Positions 32,331 through 42,328 of a stretch of DNA of 58,953 bases are shown in pieces. The stretch is from an uncultured Oscillospiraceae bacterium (GTDB lineage: Bacteria > Bacillota > Clostridia > Oscillospirales > Ruminococcaceae). The stretch is from assembly GCA_900542145.1 (NCBI GenBank), contig UQMF01000015.1:1-58953 (forward strand). The letters run 5' to 3'. Numbering within the stretch: position 1 is the first letter of the stretch; the number at the start of each line of letters is the position of its first letter. Position numbers and translations under genes: made by a program. Under the pieces are notes generated by a model. It worked only from the letters and a program-made list of their open reading frames with translations, was not told the DNA's origin and made no database searches.

Positions 32331-32387
32331 GAATCTGTAATCTATCGTCGATTCCCGACGTAATGCGTATTTAAAAGGAGATTGGTT

Positions 32388-34883
32388 ATGTTTTGTGAAA
32401 AGTGCGGTGCGCAGCTTGGTGCAGGTATGAAATTCTGTACCGCCTGCGGAGCCCCTGTCGGCGTAAGCGAGCCCGAGCAGGGAGCGCCTGCCCCCGTAAA
32501 TAACGGTGGCACCGGCGCAGTCAATGATCTTATGAATTCCTATTATCGTGCGGCGCAGGGAACTCAGCCCTCCGCTGCTCCGGCGAGTGCTCCGGTACAG
32601 CCGGGCGTTCCGGTGCAGGGCGCGGCATTCCCCCAGGGCGCGCAGCCCCAGGGGTATCCGAACGGCGCTCCGGTGCAGAATACCGGGATACCGGCGCAGG
32701 GTGCGAATCCCTACCAGGGAATACCGCAGCAGCCCGGCGTAATGCCGGAGGCGTATTCCGCGTATCCCCAGGCAGTGAAGCCTATTAAGAAGCCGGGCAA
32801 GTTCAGAAAGTTCCTGCCGGCAGCGTGCATAGCCGGCGGCGTGGTAGTCCTCGCCGGAACCGGGCTTATCGTGTACAACTGCAACAAGGCGTTCTTCACG
32901 CATTCCGCGCTTGGCGACGCAGGCTACGCGCACGAAATGGTGATAGGCACGCTGACCAGCGGAAAGACCGGGGAAATACTGAACAAGTCGCTCAATGCCG
33001 CAGGAAACATGATGAGCGCCCAGAGCGCCATCAACCGCCTGTATTATGACAGCGGCTACGATACATACTACAACTACAAGGACACCCTGGCGTTGGAGTA
33101 CTATTCCCAGATACTCCAGAGCTACATCGGTACGTCCGGCGTGCAGATGACCGTTTCCGCGGACGTCCAGCTCAACAGTGACGGCAAGGACGCCATCGAG
33201 AGCTTGGTCGGCAGCAGCGTCGATATCGACGAGATACTGAAGTCGATATCCGACCTGAAGTTCACGGCAGCCGAGAAGGTGGAGAACGACACCATCGAGG
33301 GCGCGGCTTCCCTCACTATAGGCAGCGATACCATTGCTGCGGCGCAGGTGCGCTATGAAAAGGACGGCACCTACACAGTGATACTGCCGGGGATTTCCGA
33401 CATCGGTATCAAGGGCGAGCTTCCTACGCTCGATATGGACAGCCGTACTTCCGGGACTGTCAGCAGCTACAACTTCAGCGCGCTTGAGCAGAAAATAAAG
33501 CAGAAGACAAGACCGCTGTTTGAGAACTACAAGTACAAGTACACCACCGGCAGCGACCTCGTCAGGGGCGTGGAATTCGACGGCATGAAGGTCGAGATCA
33601 CGCTGAATGTGGCTGACGCTTACGAGCTTTACAACGTCGTTCTGGAAGTAATGAAGAACGACAGCAGTTTCGTCAGATACATGTCCCAGATAAGCGGAAC
33701 TGACGCCGATGATTTTATATCCGGTATTGAGTACGTCATTGAGAATAACAACTCCGAAATCGAGTACCTCAATGAGTATTACGACGGCGGCGATGAGTAC
33801 AGGATCACGGCGTACATGAACAACAACAATACTCTTGCCGGCGTCGGAATTAAGATGGACGATGTCAATACCATCTTCATTTCCAACGGTAAGGATGCCG
33901 CTTTCTCCTATAAGGAAGGCGATACTGAGTATGTCAGGTTCAATGCCGAGGGTAAATCCGCCAGCGAGGGAACAGCGAAGCTGGTGATCACCGACAGATA
34001 TTATTCCAACGTCCAGACTTACACCGTGGATTACAAGAACTTCGGCATGATGACCGCGTTCGGCATGCCCTGCATCAAAGGCGATTTCGAGATGAGCCTT
34101 GACGCCGGCGAGCTGTATGACATAAGCGGCGACATTAGCAGAATCGGCGGCGCGAAGCTCCTGCTCTCCATCTCCCCGAACGGCCAGGGAATGAAGATTT
34201 CCGCCGGAGTGAGCAGCGACGACTACGGCAAGGTAATGCTGAACATTGATTACGACGCCGCAGGAACCGTGGCTCCCAAGCCGGGCAATAATTACAAGCT
34301 GTACGACCCCACCGACAGCGACATGCTGAACGAGATCAACTCTGACCTCATGGATCACATCGGGAAGCTTGCTGAAAAGTACGCGATAATCGACAGCATT
34401 TACACTCCGACCTTCAAGGGGTATTTGGATTCCAGCAGGGTAGCCGAGGCGGATTCCACGGCTTCGACGATAAAGGCGGCAACCACCACATTCCTTACGA
34501 AAGCTGATACATATGGTGCTACCTTGGTAGGTGATGGTACGCTGTACGCCTATGTATCCGGCGGCTACTGGACTTTATACAGCACCCCTGGATACTTCCG
34601 CAATGATGCGTTCACATGGGACGGCGGCTCTTACAAGGATAAGGATTTCGCCCTCTTCATTCAAGATATGCTGCCCTCCATCGACGACGGAACGGTTGAG
34701 ATCATCATAACAAACGGCTCTGTAACGGGAGTTGCCTATGTTCCCGGAACGTCAGTATACACTGGTACACTGCCTAATTATGACAGCTGGGATTATTACG
34801 GCTGGTTCTCGTTTGGAAGCGGCGATGGGATTACTCCCGATGGAACGGTGATAGGTACTGCTCCGAAGCTTTACAATTATTAA
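32388..34883 (+). CDS. Large zinc-ribbon membrane protein with unknown ectodomain
   Basis: The 831-residue protein begins with a zinc ribbon (MFCEKCGAQ, FCTACGAP; four Cys at 3, 6, 17, 20). A Pro/Gln/Gly/Ala-rich linker runs to about 125, then one membrane helix at about 140-162 and a roughly 660-residue extracellular region rich in Tyr, Asp and Ser. The order puts the ribbon in the cytoplasm and the large part outside. Proteins with N-terminal zinc ribbon, membrane helix and variable ectodomain are frequent in gut Clostridia, but I cannot assign a role. ATG 32388 follows AAAGGAG by seven bases. It has its own promoter and terminator. Confidence 0.8.
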   Translation: MFCEKCGAQLGAGMKFCTACGAPVGVSEPEQGAPAPVNNGGTGAVNDLMNSYYRAAQGTQPSAAPASAPVQPGVPVQGAAFPQGAQPQGYPNGAPVQNTGIPAQGANPYQGIPQQPGVMPEAYSAYPQAVKPIKKPGKFRKFLPAACIAGGVVVLAGTGLIVYNCNKAFFTHSALGDAGYAHEMVIGTLTSGKTGEILNKSLNAAGNMMSAQSAINRLYYDSGYDTYYNYKDTLALEYYSQILQSYIGTSGVQMTVSADVQLNSDGKDAIESLVGSSVDIDEILKSISDLKFTAAEKVENDTIEGAASLTIGSDTIAAAQVRYEKDGTYTVILPGISDIGIKGELPTLDMDSRTSGTVSSYNFSALEQKIKQKTRPLFENYKYKYTTGSDLVRGVEFDGMKVEITLNVADAYELYNVVLEVMKNDSSFVRYMSQISGTDADDFISGIEYVIENNNSEIEYLNEYYDGGDEYRITAYMNNNNTLAGVGIKMDDVNTIFISNGKDAAFSYKEGDTEYVRFNAEGKSASEGTAKLVITDRYYSNVQTYTVDYKNFGMMTAFGMPCIKGDFEMSLDAGELYDISGDISRIGGAKLLLSISPNGQGMKISAGVSSDDYGKVMLNIDYDAAGTVAPKPGNNYKLYDPTDSDMLNEINSDLMDHIGKLAEKYAIIDSIYTPTFKGYLDSSRVAEADSTASTIKAATTTFLTKADTYGATLVGDGTLYAYVSGGYWTLYSTPGYFRNDAFTWDGGSYKDKDFALFIQDMLPSIDDGTVEIIITNGSVTGVAYVPGTSVYTGTLPNYDSWDYYGWFSFGSGDGITPDGTVIGTAPKLYNY

Positions 34884-34887
34884 GAAT

Positions 34888-34916
34888 AAAAGGGAAGCGG
34901 TAACGCTTCCCTTTTT
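34888..34916 (+). terminator. Terminator of the zinc-ribbon surface protein
   Basis: AAGGGAAGCG pairs with CGCTTCCCTT around a GTAA loop, followed by a T-run. Confidence 0.85.
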
Positions 34917-34930
34917 ATTATACCCCTTTA

Positions 34931-35563
34931 TTATAATATCTCCGCCGCCTTTTCCGGGAGTTCCTCAAAGGAACGTATTTCCGGCACGGCCCGGTTCATC
35001 TGACCGAATCCGTAGGCAGCGCGGATAAACGGTATTCCGGCGAAATCCGCGGAATCCAGGTCGCCCTGGGTGTCCCCGACGTAAACCGCCCTGTCGATGG
35101 AATTCCGCCGGATAACCAGCCGGATATTCTCGCCCTTGGAAAGACCTGTGCCCCCGGCGCTCTCGTGGTCGTCGAACAGGTCGTGCATTCCAGCGAAATC
35201 CAGGAAGCACTCGATGTACCCCACCTGGCAGTTGCTGACGATGATCAGCGTGTATTCCTTCCGGAGGAGCTCCAGCGTTTCCCGTAGCTTCGGGTACAGC
35301 TTTCCGCCGTGCCGCGCGATGTATTCCAGCTCATACCCCACGCATTCACGCAGCGCCCTCCGGCGGAGCTCATCGGGGGTGTCCGGCAGCGCGATGGGGA
35401 ATATTTGCTCCAGCGTCTTTCCCATGAATCCGCGGATGTCCGCCGGGGTAAGCACGCGGTCTATTTCCGGGTAGCGGCGGAATACCTCGTTCCAGGAGCC
35501 GCACACGCTCTCGGAACTGTCCCAGAGAGTTCCGTCAAGGTCGAATATTATCGCTTTTTTCAT
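34931..35563 (-). CDS. HAD-family hydrolase, phosphoglycolate phosphatase-like
   Basis: The 210-residue protein has the HAD motifs: nucleophile DLDGTLWDS near 9-17, a Thr/Ser motif (IIVSN), a Lys (LSKGENIR) and the acidic VGDTQGDLDSA segment. The helical cap is of the C1 type, as in Gph/PpaX phosphatases. The substrate is not determinable; phosphoglycolate or pyrophosphate phosphatases are the nearest kinds. ATG 35563 is chosen because AAGGAG precedes it and the HAD start follows; the frame upstream to 35647 is not family-like. It stands alone between convergent and divergent genes. Confidence 0.85.
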   Translation of the reverse strand: MKKAIIFDLDGTLWDSSESVCGSWNEVFRRYPEIDRVLTPADIRGFMGKTLEQIFPIALPDTPDELRRRALRECVGYELEYIARHGGKLYPKLRETLELLRKEYTLIIVSNCQVGYIECFLDFAGMHDLFDDHESAGGTGLSKGENIRLVIRRNSIDRAVYVGDTQGDLDSADFAGIPFIRAAYGFGQMNRAVPEIRSFEELPEKAAEIL

Positions 35564-35641
35564 TGTCGTTCTCCTTCGTGTTGGTCTTTCACTAATTATA
35601 CAATGCCCGGGCGGATTTGTCAATCGGTGCGAACATTGGGC

Positions 35642-35670
35642 TTGCATTTTTCCTGGATTTGTGATATACT
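35642..35670 (+). promoter_or_regulatory. Promoter of the topoisomerase operon
   Basis: TTGCAT (35642-35647) and TATACT (35665-35670) are 17 bases apart, about 60 bases upstream of the B-subunit ATG. Confidence 0.6.
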
Positions 35671-35733
35671 AAGTAAGATAATGCAGTTTTGTGCCCGTTT
35701 GCGGCATTGCTGCGGTAAACAGGAGATGCATAA

Positions 35734-37719
35734 ATGGCAAAGGAAAACAATTACAACGACCTTGTGTCGCTGAAGGGACCGGACCAGGTTCGTCTGCGCC
35801 CGGGCGTAATTTTCGGCTCGGACAGTGTTGACGGCTGCCGCCACTCGGTGTTCGAGATAATCTCGAACTCCATCGACGAGGCGCGCGAGGGCTACGGAAA
35901 GCGCATAATCATTACGCTGCACGCCGACAAGTCCATAACCGTTGAGGACTTCGGCAGAGGTATCCCGATAGATTTCAACAAGGCTGAGGATAAATATAAC
36001 TGGGAGCTGGCATTCTGTACGCTGTACGCCGGCAGCAAGTATAATAATAACTCCGGCGGAAATTACTCCTTTGCGCTGGGACTTAACGGTCTGGGACTCT
36101 GTGCTACCCAGTTCTCCAGCGAATACATGGAGGTAGAGAGCCGCCGCGGTCAGTGGAACTACTCCCTGCGCTTCGAAAAGGGATTCAACGTGACCCAGGA
36201 CGAGCGCGGATTCAAGAAGTCCCGGGGCGACGGGACTACCGGAACCAAAATACACTGGAAGCCCGACCTGGAGGTGTTTACCGATATAGATATCGGCGTG
36301 GAGTACCTCGCGGATATCCTCCGCAGACAGGCGGTGGTGAACGACGGCGTGGAGCTTGTCCTCAAGGACGAGCACGAGGACGGAACGTTCACCGAGCAGA
36401 TATACTGCTACGAGAACGGGATCAGCGACTACCTGCTGGAGGTGGTCGGCGATAAATCCCTGACTACGCCGCAGCACTGGACTGCCGAGCGCCAGGGTCG
36501 TGACCGTGAGGACAAGGACGAATACAAGCTGAAGATGAACGTCGCGTTCACGTTCAGCAAGGAAGTCCAGTTCATCGAGCACTACCACAATTCCAGCTGG
36601 CTGGAGCACGGCGGAAGTCCGCAGAAGGCGCTCCAGAAGGCGTTCCTGTCCCAGATCGACGGCTACCTCAAGAACGGGAACAAGTACAACAAGGGCGAGA
36701 AGAGCATAAAGTGGGAGGATGTCGAGGACTGCCTGGTGTTTATTTCCAACAACTTCTCCACCCAGGCAAGCTACGAGAACCAGACGAAAAAGGCGGTCAC
36801 CAACGAGTTCATCACCGAGGCGATGACCGAGTGGCTCAAGCACCAGCTTGAGGTCTATTTCCTGGAGAATCCGGACGAAGCCGTGAAGATAGGCACCCAG
36901 GTGCTTATTAACAAGCGGTCCCGTGAGAACGCCGACAAGGTGCGCCAGAGTACGCTCCAGAAGCTCACCGGAACCATCGACCTCACCAACCGCATAGACA
37001 AGTTCGTGGACTGCCGCAGCAAGGACGTGTCGCGCCGTGAAGTCTACATCGTGGAGGGTGATTCCGCGCTGGGTTCGGTAAAGCTCGCGCGCGACGCGGA
37101 GTTCCAGGCGGTCATTCCGGTCCGCGGTAAGATACTGAACTGTCTGAAGGCAAGCTACGACAAGATATTCAAGAGCGAGATCATCACCAACCTGATAAAG
37201 GTACTGGGCTGCGGCGTGGAGGTAAAAACCAAGGCTAACAGGCAGCTTTCAACATTCAACCTGGACAATCTGCGCTGGAACAAGATAGTAATATGCACCG
37301 ATGCCGATGAGGACGGATTCCAGATACGCACGCTGATACTCACGATGATACAGGAACTTTGCCCCACGCTCATCGAGAAGGGCTATGTCTACATCGCGGA
37401 ATCTCCGCTGTATGAGATAACCACTAAGGAGCGCACCTACTTTGCCTACACCGAGCCGGAAAAGACGAAGATACTCGGCATGATAGGCGACGCAAAGTAC
37501 ACTATTCAGCGAAGCAAAGGTCTTGGCGAGAACGACCCGGACATGATGAGCCTTACCACCATGAATCCCGAAACGCGCCGCCTGATAAAGGTGAATCCTA
37601 CTGATATGGAGGCTACCCGGGAGATGTTCGACGTGCTTCTCGGCAACGACCTTGAGGGACGTAAGCGGTTCATAAGGGAGAACGGCAGCAGGTACCTCGC
37701 GGCGGCAGATATCAGTTAA
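35734..37719 (+). CDS. Type II topoisomerase B subunit (GyrB/ParE-like, divergent)
   Basis: The 661-residue protein has the GHKL ATPase motifs (SNSIDEA 44-50, DFGRGIP, GLNGLGLCATQ) and the TOPRIM metal motifs (VEGDSALGS near 440, DADEDG near 522). The ATP-lid glycine motif reads GLNGLG where GyrB and ParE have GLHGVG, and RPGVIFGS replaces RPGMYIGS. So it is a diverged paralogue rather than a standard GyrB. It is followed 17 bases later by a matching A subunit. Together they should form a heterotetramer that passes one duplex through another using ATP. Topoisomerase IV-like decatenation is likely, but supercoiling cannot be excluded. Confidence 0.87.
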   Translation: MAKENNYNDLVSLKGPDQVRLRPGVIFGSDSVDGCRHSVFEIISNSIDEAREGYGKRIIITLHADKSITVEDFGRGIPIDFNKAEDKYNWELAFCTLYAGSKYNNNSGGNYSFALGLNGLGLCATQFSSEYMEVESRRGQWNYSLRFEKGFNVTQDERGFKKSRGDGTTGTKIHWKPDLEVFTDIDIGVEYLADILRRQAVVNDGVELVLKDEHEDGTFTEQIYCYENGISDYLLEVVGDKSLTTPQHWTAERQGRDREDKDEYKLKMNVAFTFSKEVQFIEHYHNSSWLEHGGSPQKALQKAFLSQIDGYLKNGNKYNKGEKSIKWEDVEDCLVFISNNFSTQASYENQTKKAVTNEFITEAMTEWLKHQLEVYFLENPDEAVKIGTQVLINKRSRENADKVRQSTLQKLTGTIDLTNRIDKFVDCRSKDVSRREVYIVEGDSALGSVKLARDAEFQAVIPVRGKILNCLKASYDKIFKSEIITNLIKVLGCGVEVKTKANRQLSTFNLDNLRWNKIVICTDADEDGFQIRTLILTMIQELCPTLIEKGYVYIAESPLYEITTKERTYFAYTEPEKTKILGMIGDAKYTIQRSKGLGENDPDMMSLTTMNPETRRLIKVNPTDMEATREMFDVLLGNDLEGRKRFIRENGSRYLAAADIS

Positions 37720-37736
37720 ATCAAAGGAAGATAGAA

Positions 37737-39971
37737 TTGAAGAAAAACACTCCAAAGAAGCAGCCCAGGAAGTTCAGCTCCCCGATATCCGGAGCGTACA
37801 TTGAGGGCAGCGGAATAGTCGAGCAGAAGGACATAGTAAGCACTCTGGAGGAGAACTACATGCCCTATGCGATGAGCGTCATCGTCAGCCGTGCGCTGCC
37901 GGAGATAGACGGCTTCAAGCCCTCTCACCGCAAGCTGCTCTATACGATGTATAAAATGGGACTTCTGACCGGAAACCGCACGAAGTCCGCGAATATCGTC
38001 GGTCAGACCATGCGGCTGAATCCCCATGGCGACGCCGCGATATACGAAACCATGGTAAGACTGGCGCGCGGCAACGAAGCGCTGCTGCACCCATACGTTG
38101 ACAGCAAGGGCAACTTCGGCAAGGCGTATTCCAGGGATATGGCGTATGCGGCTTCCCGATACACCGAGGCGAAGCTGGAGCCGATAAGCGGCGAGCTTTT
38201 CGCCGAGATCGACAAGGACTCCGTGGATATGGTGCCGAATTACGACAACACCATGCTGGAGCCGAGCCTGTTCCCGGTGAGATACCCGGCGGTGTTGGTC
38301 AACAACAACTTCGGTCTTGCGGTATCAATGGCGAGCAACATATGCTCCTTCAATCTCAGCGAGATATGTGAAACCACCATCGCACTTATGAAGGATCCGG
38401 AGCACAATGCGCTTTCCACACTGAAAGGTCCGGATTTCCCGGGCGGCGGCTACATTGTCTACGACGAAGCCGAGATGAACAAGATCTACCGCACCGGAAC
38501 CGGCGCTGTAAAGGTGCGCGCTGTGTACAACTACGACCCGGACGCGCGCTGTATTGAGGTCACGCAGATACCTCCGACCACCACTATTGAAGCGATAATC
38601 GACAAGGTTGTCGAGCTTGTCAAGGACGGCAAGGTCAAGGAAATTTCCGACGTCCGCGATGAAACCGACCTTTCCGGTCTGCGCCTGGCGTTCGACCTGA
38701 AAAAGGGACAGGATCCCGACGCGGTTATGAACAAGCTGTTCAGGCTGACTCCGCTGCAGGACAACTTCAACTGTAATTTCAACGTGCTCATAAACGGATC
38801 TCCGCGTGTTATGGGAGTATATGAGATACTGAACGAGTGGACCATATTCCGCCGCAGCTGCGTTAAGCGCCGCGTGGCGTTCGATCTAAAGAAGAAGAAG
38901 GAGAAACTCCATCTGCTGAACGGTCTGAAGAAGATACTGATGGACATTGACTACGCGATAAAGCTGATTCGCGAAACCGACGAGGAATCCGAGGTAGTTC
39001 CGAATCTGATGATAGGATTCGGGATAGACGAGGTTCAGGCGGAGTACGTTGCGGAAATAAAGCTGCGTCACATCAACCGGGAATATATCCTCAAGCGCAC
39101 CCAGGAAACTGCGGATCTTGAGAACGAGATCGCGGACATGGAGGATATCCTCGGAAACGACAACCGTGTGAACAAGCTGATAATCGAGGAACTCCGGGAT
39201 ATATCCAAGAAGTACGGTCAGCCGCGGCGCACGATGTTCCTCTACGATGTGGAGGAATCCGCGGCGGTGGTCGAGGAGCCGGTGAAGTACGGCCCGGTGA
39301 ACATATTCCTCACCCGGGAGGGCTATTTCAAGAAGATCACGCCGCAGTCCCTGCGCATGAGCAGTCAGCACAAGCTAAAGGAGAACGACGAGATAATCTA
39401 TTCCGGCGAGGTAAACGGCGGCGCGGAGCTGCTGTTCTTCACGGACAAGTTCCAGGTATACAAGACGCGCTGCGCGGATTTCGACGAAACCAAGGCGAGC
39501 GTGATGGGAGATTACATTCCTGCGAAGCTGGGATTCGACGACGGCGAGAGTATACGGTTCATGGCGGTGACGGAGGACTATAGCGAAACCCTCGTGATGT
39601 TCTTCCGGAACGGAAAGTGCGCCAAGGTGCCGCTTTCCAGCTACGAAACCAAGACTCGCCGCAAGAAGCTTTCTGGTGCGTATTCCGACCTGTCGGAGCT
39701 GGTTGGGATATTCCTCATCAGGGACGACGCGGATTTCGTCCTGAAATCCACGGCAGGAAAGGCGCTGACGTTCAATACGGCGCTGGTGCTTCCAAAGGCT
39801 GCGCGTGACACTCAGGGCGTGCAGGTAATGCGCCTGACGAAGGCGGAGCTTGCCGGGGCTTATCCGGCGGATAAGAGCGGCGTAAAGGACGTGGAAGCGC
39901 TGCGTATCAAGTCCATTCCCTCGGCAGGAACGGCGACAGACGAAGACATAGACCAGATAACTCTCATGTAA
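37737..39971 (+). CDS. Type II topoisomerase A subunit (GyrA/ParC-like, divergent)
   Basis: The 744-residue protein has the breakage-reunion core, with PSHRKLLYTMYKMGL, NPHGDAAIYETMVRLA (the quinolone-pocket helix) and the active-site tyrosine Y142 in SRYTEAKL. The long coiled region and a shortened C-terminal beta-rich domain follow. It starts with TTG at 37737, with AAAGGAAG upstream; this codon choice is inferred. Length and sequence differ from a standard GyrA (about 820-870 residues), so it is more like a ParC-type partner of the B subunit. It is followed 16 bases later by fhs. Confidence 0.87.
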   Translation: MKKNTPKKQPRKFSSPISGAYIEGSGIVEQKDIVSTLEENYMPYAMSVIVSRALPEIDGFKPSHRKLLYTMYKMGLLTGNRTKSANIVGQTMRLNPHGDAAIYETMVRLARGNEALLHPYVDSKGNFGKAYSRDMAYAASRYTEAKLEPISGELFAEIDKDSVDMVPNYDNTMLEPSLFPVRYPAVLVNNNFGLAVSMASNICSFNLSEICETTIALMKDPEHNALSTLKGPDFPGGGYIVYDEAEMNKIYRTGTGAVKVRAVYNYDPDARCIEVTQIPPTTTIEAIIDKVVELVKDGKVKEISDVRDETDLSGLRLAFDLKKGQDPDAVMNKLFRLTPLQDNFNCNFNVLINGSPRVMGVYEILNEWTIFRRSCVKRRVAFDLKKKKEKLHLLNGLKKILMDIDYAIKLIRETDEESEVVPNLMIGFGIDEVQAEYVAEIKLRHINREYILKRTQETADLENEIADMEDILGNDNRVNKLIIEELRDISKKYGQPRRTMFLYDVEESAAVVEEPVKYGPVNIFLTREGYFKKITPQSLRMSSQHKLKENDEIIYSGEVNGGAELLFFTDKFQVYKTRCADFDETKASVMGDYIPAKLGFDDGESIRFMAVTEDYSETLVMFFRNGKCAKVPLSSYETKTRRKKLSGAYSDLSELVGIFLIRDDADFVLKSTAGKALTFNTALVLPKAARDTQGVQVMRLTKAELAGAYPADKSGVKDVEALRIKSIPSAGTATDEDIDQITLM

Positions 39972-39987
39972 TAACGGAGGACACAAA

Positions 39988-41658
39988 ATGCTTACAGATA
40001 TTGAGATCGCACAGCAGGCGAAGATGAAGAAGATAACCGAGATCGCGGCAAATCTCGGAATTGAGGAGGACGAGGTAGAGCAGTACGGTCACTACAAGGC
40101 AAAGCTGAACCAGAAGCTGTTCAACAGACTTGCTGATAAGCCGGACGGGAAGCTGATACTTGTGACCGCCATCAATCCTACCCCGGCAGGCGAGGGAAAG
40201 ACCACGACTTCCGTTGGTCTGTGCGAAGCCATGAACAAGACCGGCAGGAAGGCTATCCTGGCACTGCGTGAGCCGTCCCTCGGTCCTGTGTTCGGAATCA
40301 AGGGCGGCGCAGCCGGCGGCGGATACTCCCAGGTGGTCCCGATGGAGGACATCAACCTGCACTTCACCGGCGACATGCACGCCATCACTGCTGCTAACAA
40401 TCTGCTCGCAGCCCTCATGGATAACCATATCCAGCAGGGTAACGCCCTCGGGATAGACGTCCGCAGGATACTGTTCAAGCGCGTCCTGGACATGAATGAC
40501 AGAGCGCTGCGCAATATCGTTATCGGCATGGGCGGCAAGGTGAACGGAATTCCCCGCGAGGATCACTTCCAGATCACCGTTGCCAGCGAGATCATGGCTA
40601 TCCTCTGCCTGGCGACTGATCTGGAGGACCTCAAGGAGCGCCTGGGCAATATCCTGGTTGCCTACACATATTCCGGCGCACCGGTGTTCGCCCGTGATCT
40701 CCACGCGGTGGGCGCAATGACCGCCCTGCTCAGGGACGCCATCAATCCGAACCTCGTCCAGACGCTGGAGGGCAATCCGGCGCTTATCCACGGCGGTCCG
40801 TTCGCGAATATCGCCCACGGCTGTAATTCAGTCCGCGCAACAAAGCTCGCACTGAAGCTGGCGGATTACACCATCACCGAGGCAGGATTCGGCTCCGACC
40901 TCGGCGCAGAGAAGTTCTTCGACATCAAGTGCCGCTGCGCCGGACTGAAGCCGGACTGCACCGTACTGGTAGCGACTATCCGCGCGCTGAAGTATAACGG
41001 CGGAGTTGCAAAGCCCGACCTCACCAAGGAGAACGTTGAAGCCCTCGAAAAGGGAATCGTGAACCTGGGCGTGCACATTGAGAATCTCAGAAAGTTCGGC
41101 GTGCCGGTAGTCGTTGCGATCAACCACTTCTACACCGATACCGACGCCGAGATCGCAGTAGTCAAGGATTACTGCGAGAAGCACGGCGCAAAGGTAGCAT
41201 TCTCCGACGTGTTCCTCAAGGGCGGCGAGGGCGGAATCGAGCTTGCAAACGCAGTCGTTGAAACCATTGAAAGCACAAAGAGCGAATACAAACCGCTTTA
41301 CGATGAGAAGCTCACCGTCCGCGAGAAGCTGGACATCATCGCAAAGGAGATCTACCGCGCAGACGGCGTGAACTTCGCGCCCAAGGCTGCAAAGGCGCTC
41401 AAGGAGATCGAGGATCTCGGTCTGGACAGAGTTCCCGTGTGTGTTGCCAAGACGCAGTACTCCCTGTCCGACGACCCGGCGAAGCTTGGCAAGCCGGAGC
41501 ACTTCTCCATCACCGTCAGCGATGTCAGGGCGTCCGCCGGCGCAGGGTTCGTGGTAGTCTACACCGGCGACGTCATGGTAATGCCGGGACTGCCGAAAGT
41601 ACCTGCTGCGGACAACATCGATGTTGACGAAGACGGAAAGATCACAGGTCTGTTCTGA
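39988..41658 (+). CDS. fhs: Formate-tetrahydrofolate ligase
   Basis: The 556-residue enzyme joins formate and tetrahydrofolate using ATP to give 10-formyl-THF. This step belongs to one-carbon metabolism and the methyl branch of the Wood-Ljungdahl pathway. The P-loop TPAGEGKTTTSVGL lies near 66-79, and signature regions (EPSLGPVFGIKGGAAGGGYSQV is the first part) are intact. Length equals the family norm. GGAGG precedes ATG. It follows the topoisomerase A subunit by 16 bases and its stop shares a base with the tsaE start (TGATG), so these are probably one transcript. Confidence 0.96.
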   Translation: MLTDIEIAQQAKMKKITEIAANLGIEEDEVEQYGHYKAKLNQKLFNRLADKPDGKLILVTAINPTPAGEGKTTTSVGLCEAMNKTGRKAILALREPSLGPVFGIKGGAAGGGYSQVVPMEDINLHFTGDMHAITAANNLLAALMDNHIQQGNALGIDVRRILFKRVLDMNDRALRNIVIGMGGKVNGIPREDHFQITVASEIMAILCLATDLEDLKERLGNILVAYTYSGAPVFARDLHAVGAMTALLRDAINPNLVQTLEGNPALIHGGPFANIAHGCNSVRATKLALKLADYTITEAGFGSDLGAEKFFDIKCRCAGLKPDCTVLVATIRALKYNGGVAKPDLTKENVEALEKGIVNLGVHIENLRKFGVPVVVAINHFYTDTDAEIAVVKDYCEKHGAKVAFSDVFLKGGEGGIELANAVVETIESTKSEYKPLYDEKLTVREKLDIIAKEIYRADGVNFAPKAAKALKEIEDLGLDRVPVCVAKTQYSLSDDPAKLGKPEHFSITVSDVRASAGAGFVVVYTGDVMVMPGLPKVPAADNIDVDEDGKITGLF

Positions 41659-42308
41659 TGGAAGAATATGTTGAGTACCTGTCTCACAGCCCGGGGGATA
41701 CCGCACGCATTGCCGCAGAAGTGACCTCCCGGCTGAAAGCAGGGGATATAATATTGTACGAGGGCGACATGGGAGCCGGGAAAACCACTTTTACAAAGGG
41801 AATCGCGGCGGCGCTTGGTATCACCGACCCGGTCACGAGTCCGACTTTCGCGCTGGTGAACGAGTACCCGGAGGGGCGTATTCCTCTGTTCCACTTCGAC
41901 CTGTACCGTATCGACAGCTATGACGACCTGTATGCCATCGGATTCCTGGATTACCTCGACCGCGGCGGAATTATCGCGGCGGAGTGGAGCGAGAATATTG
42001 AGGGGCTGGAGCAGGAGCTTTCCGGGGATTCCTCACGGACGATACTGAAAATTCGCATTGAGAAATCCGGCGAAACAGAGCGTTGTATAAAGGTCAGCGG
42101 ACAAATAATCTGCCCTCAGTGCTCCGGCGAAGTGGTACGGGCGAAGGTCGTCAAGACCGGAGAAACTGTCCGCGTATGCGAGGACTGCGGCGCTCTCTGG
42201 ACAGGCGTATGTATATCTGCTGACAATGCTGATACGTTCACCAATTACATGGAGAGCAAGGGTCTGAAGCCTTTCTGCAACGAACTTGAGGACAGGGAAT
42301 ACCTGTGA
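41658..42308 (+). CDS. tsaE: TsaE with an extra C-terminal zinc ribbon
   Basis: Residues 1-145 are TsaE, the ATPase that works with TsaB and TsaD to make threonylcarbamoyladenosine at tRNA position 37. Walker A GDMGAGKT is at 36-43, SPTFALVNEY at 61-70 and the FHFDLYR/EWSEN motifs follow. TsaE is usually about 150 residues. Here residues 150-216 form an additional domain with CPQC (152-155) and CEDCGALW (174-181), a zinc ribbon followed by MESKGLKPF. Similar short ribbon proteins occur as separate genes in Ruminococcus-type genomes, so this is a fusion. tsaB follows 20 bases later, supporting the assignment. Confidence 0.9.
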   Translation: MEEYVEYLSHSPGDTARIAAEVTSRLKAGDIILYEGDMGAGKTTFTKGIAAALGITDPVTSPTFALVNEYPEGRIPLFHFDLYRIDSYDDLYAIGFLDYLDRGGIIAAEWSENIEGLEQELSGDSSRTILKIRIEKSGETERCIKVSGQIICPQCSGEVVRAKVVKTGETVRVCEDCGALWTGVCISADNADTFTNYMESKGLKPFCNELEDREYL

Positions 42309-42328
42309 CCCGATAAGGAAGTGACATC

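Noticed and set aside
32082..34358. 758-codon open frame antisense to the zinc-ribbon surface protein
   Set aside because: The plus-strand gene has promoter, ribosome site, zinc ribbon and membrane helix. The antisense frame lacks start signals and recognisable domains.
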